Below are positions 9,946-14,429 of a DNA stretch of 14,429 bases, piece by piece. The notes under the pieces were generated by a model. The model saw only the letters and a program-made list of their open reading frames with translations, made no database searches and was not told the origin of the DNA. Source of the DNA: an uncultured Deferribacteraceae bacterium (lineage in GTDB: Bacteria; Chrysiogenota; Deferribacteres; CAMZNJ01); the NCBI GenBank assembly GCA_947313855.1, contig CAMZNS010000036.1, forward strand, positions 1 to 14,429, read 5' to 3'. Both the position numbers and the translations under genes were made by a program. How positions within the stretch are numbered: the first letter of the stretch is position 1; every line of letters begins with the position of its first letter.

Positions 9946-10782
9946 CTACAGAGTCATACTTTCCAAGCGGTTAATACGCTCCGCCACCGGGGGGTGTGTG
10001 GAGAATAGGGACGACATAGCACGACTTCTGAGGGGGTTGTAAATAAGCATGTGGGCTGTTGAGGGGTTGATGTCGGGCTCAGGGAGGTTGGATGCTTTCT
10101 GCGATATCTTGCGTAAGGCATTGGCAAGCCCCTGTGGATCGCCACAAAACCTAGCACCAACAGCGTCAGCACGGTATTCCCTTGTGCGACTGATGGTCAT
10201 TTGGATAATCCCCGCAGCCATGGGAGCAAAGATGATGAGGAGAAGACCGCCGAAGGGGTTGGAGCTGTTGTTGCCCCTGCCAAATATGTAGGCGAATTGG
10301 GCGAAAAGTGCCATGGATGATACGGCACCAGCAATGGTAGCGGCAACGGTGGAGATGAGTATGTCACGACCGTGAATGTGTGCGAGTTCGTGTGCGATGA
10401 CACCAGCGATTTCGCGTTCGTTTAGTGTGTCAATGAGCCCTGTGGTGACTGCAACAACGGAGTGTTGGGGGTTGCGACCCGTGGCAAAAGCGTTCGGTGT
10501 ACTATTTTGCACGATGTACAGCTCAGGCATGGGTAGGTTGTTTTTTTCGACCATCTCACGCACAATTTGGTGGAATCCGGGTGCTTCAAGTTCGGTTACG
10601 TGAACAGCTTTGTACATTTTGAGCACAAGTTTGTGGGAGTAGAAATAGGCACTGAAGTTGGTGAAAATGGCGAACCCTAGTGCGATGACCATACCGCCAC
10701 CGCCGCCGATGGCACCGCCAATAATAATCATTAGAAATGTTAGCCCAAAAAGTAGGGAGAAAGCTCTGAGATTGTTGAACAT
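9946..10782 (-). CDS. htpX: HtpX-family membrane zinc metalloprotease
   Basis: A 278-residue M48-family protease of the inner membrane that in other bacteria degrades misfolded membrane proteins together with FtsH. There are two N-terminal hydrophobic segments (about 7-24 and 30-47) separated by a Gly-rich turn. The zinc motif HELAHIHGRD (131-140) has His131, Glu132 and His135. Two further hydrophobic stretches lie at about 141-163 and 177-197, and SRTREYRADAVGA places the third zinc ligand at Glu202. STHPPVAERINRL is the typical C-terminal signature, and the length agrees with the family. AGGAGA (10797-10792 on the minus strand) lies nine bases before ATG 10782. It starts 42 bases after the ankyrin gene stops, with no visible promoter between, so co-transcription is likely. 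Confidence 0.95.
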   Translation of the reverse strand: MFNNLRAFSLLFGLTFLMIIIGGAIGGGGGMVIALGFAIFTNFSAYFYSHKLVLKMYKAVHVTELEAPGFHQIVREMVEKNNLPMPELYIVQNSTPNAFATGRNPQHSVVAVTTGLIDTLNEREIAGVIAHELAHIHGRDILISTVAATIAGAVSSMALFAQFAYIFGRGNNSSNPFGGLLLIIFAPMAAGIIQMTISRTREYRADAVGARFCGDPQGLANALRKISQKASNLPEPDINPSTAHMLIYNPLRSRAMSSLFSTHPPVAERINRLESMTL

Positions 10783-10824
10783 AAAATGTAGTCTCCTGTG
10801 TTGTATTTTTGGATACTATACCAC

Positions 10825-12045
10825 TTAATTGTTTGGTATGGTAGAAATATTTGTGGTTGTGGGTGTTTCTGCCATGGGTGCGTTGCCGTCAACACCGCCA
10901 GCACCGTCAACACCGTCAACACCGTCAACACCGTCAACACCGTCAACACCGTCAACACCGTCAACACCGCCAGCACCGTCAACACCGCCAGCACCGTCAA
11001 CACCGTCAGCACCGTCAACAACGTCAACACCGCCAGCACCGTCAACAACTAGCTTCGGTACGCTACTGCCAGAAATACTCGGGCTACACACAGACCCTGA
11101 AGTCAGAATCATCTTGTCGGGTGCACCAAGATTTGTCAAGTAAGCGATAACATTACTACTGCCAGAGTTCTTCGCAACAGACAGTGGCGTGTCGCAAGTT
11201 GTTGACGTGGCGTCGATACGTGCACCAAGGCTCAGAAGGTGCTTGACGGCGTCGAGCCTGTCCGCCGCTGAAGCAAACATGAGGGGTGTACGACCAAAAT
11301 TATCCCGCGACTCAAGACTCGCACCTATCTGAACCAAGTATGAGATACCATCCAAATTGCCCCGTCGTGCCGCAATATGAATCGGATACTCACCCTTGGC
11401 ATTAGGTATGTTTGACGGGGCATTGTAACGAAGCAACTCCATGAAAATATCGTTGGACGCGTAGCGTAACGCCTGATGACTAGCAATATCCAGATTCATG
11501 TTGGGGATATCCGTACGAGCTTGGAGCTCCAGAAGGTTTTTCACCATTGTAAGGTTATCACGAGCGATGCTGTACATTAATGGGGTGTTGCCCATGGCAT
11601 CCTGATGATCGATGTCGGCACCATAACTAGACAACAGAAGAGTGTTCGCAATATCCGTGTTGAGGGCGGTATGGAATATGGGAGTTTGCCAAGCGTTGTC
11701 GCAATAGTTGACAACCTCAACGTTAGCACTCAGAAGACGAAGCAACTCCTTGCGATTGCCAGACTTCGACGCATCAAAAATAGGATGGGACGCCATAACC
11801 GTACAGCCAGGGTATGTGGAGGGAGTCGCAAGTGCATCGGACGACAACGGACTCGCAAGAACAATGTTGTCAAACGATGAAGCTGGCGAAGAGCTCATCA
11901 ACACGGGGGGAGTTGTTTCGGGGGGGAGTATGGTCGGTGGCGGTGGGGGGGTTGTCGTGTGATTGCTCACCACGCCCAACGCCAACGAAAGGGCAAGGAT
12001 ACCCAACGAACTCACCAAACTCGTAAACAACTTTACCAATTGCAT
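10825..12045 (-). CDS. Exported ankyrin-repeat protein with a Gly-x-Asp repeat tail
   Basis: About 406 residues from ATG 12045. A hydrophobic N-terminus (MQLVKLFTSLVSS to about residue 27) looks like a signal peptide or anchor, followed by a Pro/Thr-rich linker. About six ankyrin-like units span roughly residues 86-310, for example GNTPLMYSIARDNLTMVKNLL, GEYPIHIAARRGNLDG and GRTPLMFASAADRLDAVKHLL. One unit, around NLDIASHQALRYASND, is degenerate. A tail of about 17 Gly-Val-Asp/Gly-Ala-Gly-type triplets (about 334-385) comes from a 9-base DNA repeat. Ankyrin repeats bind proteins, so an envelope scaffold role is plausible but the partner is unknown. ATG 12045 is preferred because GAGGG (12055-12051) lies five bases upstream; ATG 12057 and TTG 12066 are alternatives without a clear site. 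It is first in a likely operon with htpX. Confidence 0.8.
   Translation of the reverse strand: MQLVKLFTSLVSSLGILALSLALGVVSNHTTTPPPPPTILPPETTPPVLMSSSPASSFDNIVLASPLSSDALATPSTYPGCTVMASHPIFDASKSGNRKELLRLLSANVEVVNYCDNAWQTPIFHTALNTDIANTLLLSSYGADIDHQDAMGNTPLMYSIARDNLTMVKNLLELQARTDIPNMNLDIASHQALRYASNDIFMELLRYNAPSNIPNAKGEYPIHIAARRGNLDGISYLVQIGASLESRDNFGRTPLMFASAADRLDAVKHLLSLGARIDATSTTCDTPLSVAKNSGSSNVIAYLTNLGAPDKMILTSGSVCSPSISGSSVPKLVVDGAGGVDVVDGADGVDGAGGVDGAGGVDGVDGVDGVDGVDGVDGVDGAGGVDGNAPMAETPTTTNISTIPNN
10886..11048. repeat. 9-base tandem repeat in the ankyrin gene tail
   Basis: On the plus strand the unit reads GTCAACACC (GVD on the coding strand) with variant units GCCAGCACC (GAG), GTCAGCACC (GAD) and GTCAACAAC (VVD). 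Seven identical GTCAACACC units stand in a row in the middle and variants lie on both sides. This pattern suggests repeated expansion of the centre. Copy-number changes stay in frame. Confidence 0.92.
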
Positions 12046-12080
12046 CGCAACCCTCATAAATACCAAAATATACTGACACG

Positions 12081-12089
12081 ATTATAGCA
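12081..12089 (-). promoter_or_regulatory. Extended -10 promoter for the ankyrin gene
   Basis: On the minus strand the sequence TGCTATAAT is a full extended -10 element (TG-N-TATAAT). No good -35 lies 16-18 bases upstream, which is typical of extended -10 promoters. The expected start near 12074 leaves a leader of about 30 bases before ATG 12045. It separates the ankyrin operon from the upstream tRNA operon on the same strand. Confidence 0.6.
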
Positions 12090-12222
12090 GAATAGTAAGG
12101 GGTGGGGTAGTAGTTTATGGAGTAGCATGGACTTGTTTCGGCGACGGTAAGATGGTGGTGGCGGAGGCTAGCGGCACGCACATCCGTGGCACCGTGCAAC
12201 CTGTGGGGTGGGGAGTTGAAGA

Positions 12223-12295
12223 AGCGGATGACGGGCCTCGAACCCGCAACCCTCAGCTTGGAAGGCTGATACTCTACCAATTGAGCTACATCCGC
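12223..12295 (-). tRNA. tRNA-Gly (anticodon TCC)
   Basis: On the minus strand the gene begins GCGGATGTAGCTCAATTGG and its acceptor arm closes with CATCCGC plus discriminator T at 12223. The anticodon loop CTTCCAA gives TCC, reading GGA and GGG. The T-arm GGGTTCGAGGCCC is normal. CCA is not encoded, so it must be added after transcription. It is the last of three tRNAs from the promoter at 12517-12545. Confidence 0.97.
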
Positions 12296-12310
12296 AGTAA
12301 TGAAATCAAG

Positions 12311-12393
12311 TGGGGAGAGCAGGATTCGAACCTGCGAAGCCATACAGCAACTGATTTACAGTCAGCCCCCTTTGTCCACTTGGGTATCTCCCC
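12311..12393 (-). tRNA. tRNA-Tyr (anticodon GTA)
   Basis: An 83-base class II tRNA beginning GGGGAGATACCCAAGTGG on the minus strand, with acceptor closure TCTCCCC and discriminator A at 12311. The anticodon loop CTGTAAA gives GTA. The long variable arm (GCTGTATGGCTTCGC region) is as expected for tRNA-Tyr. CCA is not encoded. Seventeen to 18 bases... spacing to its tRNA neighbours is short, so the three are probably processed from one transcript. Confidence 0.97.
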
Positions 12394-12404
12394 TAAAAAT
12401 CACA

Positions 12405-12478
12405 GGCTGGTGATAGGAATTGAACCTACAACCTACTGATTACAAATCAGTTGCTCTACCGGATTGAGCTACACCAGC
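12405..12478 (-). tRNA. tRNA-Thr (anticodon TGT)
   Basis: The minus strand begins GCTGGTGTAGCTCAATCCGG and closes with CACCAGC. The anticodon loop TTTGTAA gives TGT. G1-C72 and C2-G71, threonine identity pairs in E. coli, are present. The predicted discriminator base is C (position 12405), unusual because bacterial threonine tRNAs normally carry A or U. CCA is not encoded. It is the first tRNA of the operon. Confidence 0.96.
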
Positions 12479-12516
12479 ATACGCCAACTCCTGCTATTCC
12501 AAAAGTCAACCTGTGC

Positions 12517-12545
12517 ATAATATTACAAAACAGGGGCGTTGTCAA
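12517..12545 (-). promoter_or_regulatory. Near-consensus sigma-70 promoter of the Thr-Tyr-Gly tRNA operon
   Basis: On the minus strand a perfect TTGACA (12545-12540) is followed after exactly 17 bases by TATTAT (12522-12517). Transcription should begin near 12510, about 30 bases before tRNA-Thr(TGT). The strength fits a stable RNA operon and the RpoD encoded in this window. Confidence 0.85.
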
Positions 12546-12602
12546 CAATTATTTTAAGGGAAGGACGGGACGAAATAACTGAAAGCCCCCGCTGATCGAA
12601 CT

Positions 12603-12645
12603 GACAGACGAATAATATTTTTGACAAGCAGGACAGCCGAATATG
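12603..12645 (+). promoter_or_regulatory. Upstream region of the alkyltransferase gene: TTGACA flanked by a direct repeat
   Basis: GACAGACGAATAA (12603-12615) and GACAGCCGAATAT (12632-12644) share all but two of 13 positions and start 29 bases apart. TTGACA (12621-12626) lies between them. The matching -10 is weak (TATGGC at 12642 with 15-base spacing, or TGGCTA at 12644 with 17). This suggests a weak or activator-dependent promoter, but it is inference. Confidence 0.35.
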
Positions 12646-12652
12646 GCTACCA

Positions 12653-12671
12653 CAATTGATACTATCAATTG
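12653..12671. promoter_or_regulatory. Perfect 19-base palindrome ahead of the alkyltransferase gene
   Basis: CAATTGATA (12653-12661) and TATCAATTG (12663-12671) are exact reverse complements around a single C. The site lies about 50 bases before ATG 12720 and just downstream of the TTGACA at 12621, where a repressor would block initiation or early elongation. No gene for a regulator is adjacent. Confidence 0.6.
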
Positions 12672-12719
12672 ACGCAGCAAAAAGGTACACTGATGGGAAA
12701 AATATTCAGGAGACAACCA

Positions 12720-13391
12720 ATGACACAATACACAACAACAGTGTGCCTCGGTGGCACCGGACAAACAAATCTGCCGATTAGTGTGGACGTACGATTCAAC
12801 GCAGAGGCTATCTACAAAATATCACCCTTCTGGAACGATGAAAAGGGATGGGGACAGGACGAACACTACCATAGGATAGGGAGGGAACACCCGCAGGTCA
12901 GCCGTTGGTTGCAAAACTATGGGCAGAATACACACGGAAACATGTCCGACGCCAAAAGAAATAGGCATTACAGTGCCACTGAGCTGGCGGTGGACAGTGT
13001 TGTGGCGGATACACTTGCACAGGCAGAAACCATGGGGCTGATTACCGCACGTGCAAGATCGGTGTACACACTGCTGAGCACTATCCCCGCACCGTTCATG
13101 GTCACTTATGGAGACTTGGCGATGTTCGCCGGGATGGCGAGGGCAAGCAGGGCGGTGGGCACCATGATGCGTAACAATCCGTTCCCCATACTTGTGCCGT
13201 GCCACCGAGTTATACCGTCGGGGCTAGCGAGCAAACTAATACCCGTGGAAACAGAACTGATGGGGCAGGAGGGGGCTATTTATATGGACGACCGAGCACG
13301 AAACACACTCGCAAATACGGCGGATGACAAGCTTGGCGGGTACTTCCCTGGGGCGAAGATGAAGCGTTACCTTATCGAAAATGGTCATTGA
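12720..13391 (+). CDS. ogt: Methylated-DNA-protein cysteine methyltransferase (Ogt/MGMT family)
   Basis: A 223-residue suicide repair protein that moves alkyl groups from O6-alkylguanine in DNA to its own cysteine. The C-terminal domain is clear. [20 protein letters not shown] opens it, then [23 protein letters not shown] carries the acceptor Cys161 and the Asn-containing lead-in, and [17 protein letters not shown] (206-222) is the usual closing segment with Glu220. Between PCHRVIPSG and GGYFPG about 37 residues are present where most homologues have only a few, an unusual insertion. The N-terminal half (1-110) is only vaguely like the family's N-terminal domain. ATG 12720 is chosen because AGGAG (12708-12712) precedes it by seven bases; TTG 12669 and ATG 12693 would fit worse. 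It stands alone, divergent from the tRNA operon. Confidence 0.88.
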   Translation: MTQYTTTVCLGGTGQTNLPISVDVRFNAEAIYKISPFWNDEKGWGQDEHYHRIGREHPQVSRWLQNYGQNTHGNMSDAKRNRHYSATELAVDSVVADTLAQAETMGLITARARSVYTLLSTIPAPFMVTYGDLAMFAGMARASRAVGTMMRNNPFPILVPCHRVIPSGLASKLIPVETELMGQEGAIYMDDRARNTLANTADDKLGGYFPGAKMKRYLIENGH

Positions 13392-13409
13392 AGCACAAAG
13401 CTGTCGTCG

Positions 13410-13446
13410 CTTGCAAAAATAATCTTGTGCAAAAATAGTCTTGCAA
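13410..13446 (+). promoter_or_regulatory. Phased A-tract repeat upstream of the tRNA-Thr promoter
   Basis: CTTGCAAAAATAAT (13410-13423), CTTGTGCAAAAATAGT (13424-13439) and CTTGCAA (13440-13446) are near copies that carry A5 tracts about 16 bases apart and run straight into the -35 box. They look like a curved or UP-element-like activator of the stable RNA promoter, or a slipped duplication of the -35 region. They also lie just past the alkyltransferase stop. Confidence 0.45.
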
Positions 13447-13469
13447 TTCTCGGAATTTTTATGTATAAT
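13441..13469 (+). promoter_or_regulatory. Sigma-70 promoter of tRNA-Thr(GGT)
   Basis: TTGCAA (13441-13446) is followed after 17 bases by a perfect TATAAT (13464-13469). Transcription is expected near 13476, about 50 bases before the tRNA. Confidence 0.8.
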
Positions 13470-13490
13470 TTGTGCTTGATAATGTTTGCT

Positions 13491-13526
13491 GGCTACCGCA
13501 ATGGCTACCGCAATGATTATCGCAAT
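13491..13526 (+). repeat. Three 12-base repeats ending exactly at the tRNA-Thr 5' end
   Basis: GGCTACCGCAAT at 13491-13502 and 13503-13514 is followed by the variant GATTATCGCAAT at 13515-13526. The next base, 13527, is the first base of the mature tRNA. The repeats therefore form the 5' leader that RNase P removes. Confidence 0.88.
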
Positions 13527-13592
<66 letters not shown>

Positions 13593-13600
<8 letters not shown>

Positions 13601-13620
13601 TCTTCGGCCCCTATGTTTTT
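13593..13620 (+). terminator. Short hairpin overlapping the tRNA-Thr 3' end, followed by T5
   Basis: GGGCT (13596-13600) can pair with GGCCC (13606-13610, one G-T pair) around TCTTC, and CTATG plus five T residues follow. It may help end the tRNA transcript, though the stem is short, overlaps the mature tRNA and is separated from the T-run by five to six bases. A diverged copy stands at 13687-13714. Confidence 0.35.
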
Positions 13621-13630
13621 CCACAGAAGC

Positions 13631-13670
13631 AAGCCCACAAGCTGACAAGCCCACAAGCCCACAAGCTGAG
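13631..13670. repeat. Five 8-base repeats (AAGCCCAC / AAGCTGAC)
   Basis: The order is AAGCCCAC, AAGCTGAC, AAGCCCAC, AAGCCCAC, AAGCTGAG, without gaps, between the two hairpin copies downstream of tRNA-Thr. No coding function is evident. Confidence 0.85.
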
Positions 13671-13686
13671 CAATCGCATTGACAGT

Positions 13687-13714
13687 CATGGGTTTTCCCA
13701 ACCCCTATGTTTTC
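13687..13714 (+). terminator. Second hairpin copy with compensatory stem changes
   Basis: This copy shares CATGGG and CCCCTATGTTTT with the one at 13593 at identical spacing. The middle nine bases are TTTTCCCAA instead of CTTCTTCGG. It folds as GGGTT/AACCC around TTCCC, so a C-G pair has become T-A and the T-G pair T-A. A T-rich tract (TTTTCTTCT) follows. Possible terminator; not canonical. Confidence 0.4.
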
Positions 13715-13728
13715 TTCTGCCCCTTATA

Positions 13729-13803
13729 ATTGGTCAAATTGGTTGGTCAAATTGGTTGGTCAAATTGGTTGGTCAAATTGGTTGGTCAAATTGGTTGGTC
13801 AAA
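13729..13803. repeat. 13-base tandem repeat CAAATTGGTTGGT
   Basis: Five complete, identical units run from 13735 to 13799, with a partial unit on each side. It is followed by an AT-rich tract. Perfect identity of the units suggests recent expansion. No coding role is apparent. Confidence 0.92.
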
Positions 13804-13842
13804 ATAAAATAAAAAATTAAATTAGATAAAGCTATATTATAT

Positions 13843-13860
13843 GTACGCGATTGTGCGTAC
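13843..13860. promoter_or_regulatory. Perfect inverted repeat GTACGC-N6-GCGTAC
   Basis: The six-base arms are at 13843-13848 and 13855-13860 with GATTGT between. It lies at the junction between the AT-rich tract and GC-richer sequence, upstream of the 7-base array. It could be an operator or a small hairpin; there is no T-run. Confidence 0.4.
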
Positions 13861-13883
13861 TCGGCTTCGATGTGGGGGCGTAC

Positions 13884-13932
13884 GATTATCGATTATCGGT
13901 TATCGGTTGTCGGTTGTCGGTTGTCGGTTGTC
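13884..13932. repeat. 7-base tandem repeat with a stepwise sequence gradient
   Basis: The order is GATTATC twice, GGTTATC once, then GGTTGTC four times, followed by a decayed GGTGTAC. Single-base changes accumulate from left to right, as expected if point mutations arose and were then spread by slippage. GATTATC also appears in the leader repeat at 13515. Confidence 0.9.
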
Positions 13933-14032
13933 GGTGTACGTGTGAGTCTGTGGACTTGCTGGCTTGTGAGTTTGCTAGTCGGCGGACTTACTGGGCTGCT
14001 AGTCTACTGGTTTACAAAACTTTAGAAAAATG

Positions 14033-14061
14033 TTGACAAACTTTGAGAACCTTGCTATGCT
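14033..14061 (+). promoter_or_regulatory. Strong sigma-70 promoter for tuf
   Basis: A perfect TTGACA (14033-14038), a 17-base spacer and TATGCT (14056-14061). Expected initiation near 14068 gives tuf a leader of about 250 bases that contains the 21-base repeat array. This suggests tuf is mainly transcribed independently of tRNA-Thr. Confidence 0.8.
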
Positions 14062-14169
14062 TGGTTTCCGAATGCTTATGCTTGCCTACTTGCTAAGATT
14101 GACGGCTGAACGGCTGAGTTGAGAGGGTGAGCGGTATTCGAGGCTCTGCCTGCAATCTGTGTAATTGAG

Positions 14170-14228
14170 GCACGCCGACGGATCTGCTGGGCACGCCGAG
14201 GAAATGCTGGGCACGCCGACGGATCTGC
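14170..14228. repeat. About three 20/21-base repeats in the tuf leader
   Basis: Units lie at 14170-14190, 14191-14210 and 14211-14228 (partial). All begin GCACGCCGA, and the first and third continue CGGATCTGC. The middle copy is one base shorter and has GGAAATGC. They would be part of the tuf messenger leader if the promoter at 14033 is used. Confidence 0.85.
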
Positions 14229-14303
14229 ATCATACATATATAATAATGGTAATAACTGAGTGGGATTTGGGTTTTCAAGATTCGCTCAAAAATAAAAGTT
14301 TAA

Positions 14304-14429
<126 letters not shown>

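Noticed and set aside
10798-11150. Plus-strand Thr/Pro/Ser- and Gln/His/Arg-rich open frames opposite the ankyrin tail
   Set aside because: They are shadows of the 9-base repeat; the minus strand encodes a continuous ankyrin protein with promoter and ribosome site.
12130-12215. Hairpin after tRNA-Gly as a terminator
   Set aside because: Only short, imperfect GCACG/CGTGC pairing with a long loop is available and no T-run follows on the minus strand.
12152-12439. 95-residue open frame across the tRNA genes
   Set aside because: It overlaps two and a part of the tRNA genes on the opposite strand and matches no protein family; a translation of tRNA sequence.
12669-12719. Earlier start (TTG 12669 or ATG 12693) for the alkyltransferase
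   Set aside because: AGGAG is ideally placed for ATG 12720, and the TTG would lie in the palindrome.
13965-13990. TGGCTTGTGAGTTTGCT resembling a sigma-54 promoter
   Set aside because: The GG and GC doublets are 11 rather than 10 bases apart and the match outside them is poor.

Overview
The window reads as a stretch of bacterial chromosome carrying housekeeping genes. Its right end enters the elongation factor Tu gene, and it contains the DNA primase gene next to the gene for the main sigma factor. Four tRNA genes lie ahead of tuf, and several well-formed TTGACA/TATAAT-type promoters are visible. Soluble PAS histidine kinase plus sigma-54 activator, HtpX, a secreted M15 peptidase and O6-alkylguanine-DNA alkyltransferase all fit a Gram-negative-type, probably motile bacterium. 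The M15 peptidase C-terminus, the dnaG-rpoD pair and the NtrB/NtrC-like pair remind me of spirochaetes. That is a recollection of family resemblance, not a proven placement.

Layout. Bases 1-522 are a very AT-rich, gene-free stretch. A plus-strand series follows: histidine kinase (523-1860), NtrC-family response regulator (2002-3483), GMP reductase guaC (3677-4738), primase dnaG (4829-6781) and sigma-70 rpoD (6916-8793). A convergent minus-strand block follows: ankyrin-repeat exported protein, then htpX, then M15 peptidase (transcribed from 12045 down to 8933). Upstream of it, also on the minus strand, is a tRNA operon Thr(TGT)-Tyr(GTA)-Gly(TCC) with its own near-consensus promoter. On the plus strand come an alkyltransferase gene (12720-13391), tRNA-Thr(GGT) with its own promoter, about 720 bases of repeat-filled non-coding DNA with a strong promoter, and the first 36 codons of tuf.

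How the parts relate. The kinase and response regulator form a likely two-component pair driving sigma-54 promoters. guaC, dnaG and rpoD supply purine balance, replication priming and general transcription. The ank-htpX-M15 group is a plausible envelope operon. The tRNA and tuf region resembles the thrU-tyrU-glyT-thrT-tufB cluster of enterobacteria, but with the first three tRNAs on the opposite strand and a repair gene between the two halves.

The most striking property is the number of unrelated short tandem repeats, with units of 2, 6, 7, 8, 9, 12, 13, 15, about 21 and about 26-34 bases. They occur in almost every intergenic gap and inside at least four genes. The best candidate for new biology is an uninterrupted (AC)22 tract inside the 5' coding end of the histidine kinase. 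It makes that sensor, and through it a sigma-54 regulon, a candidate for phase or N-terminus variation. Coding-strand composition also changes abruptly inside dnaG and rpoD.
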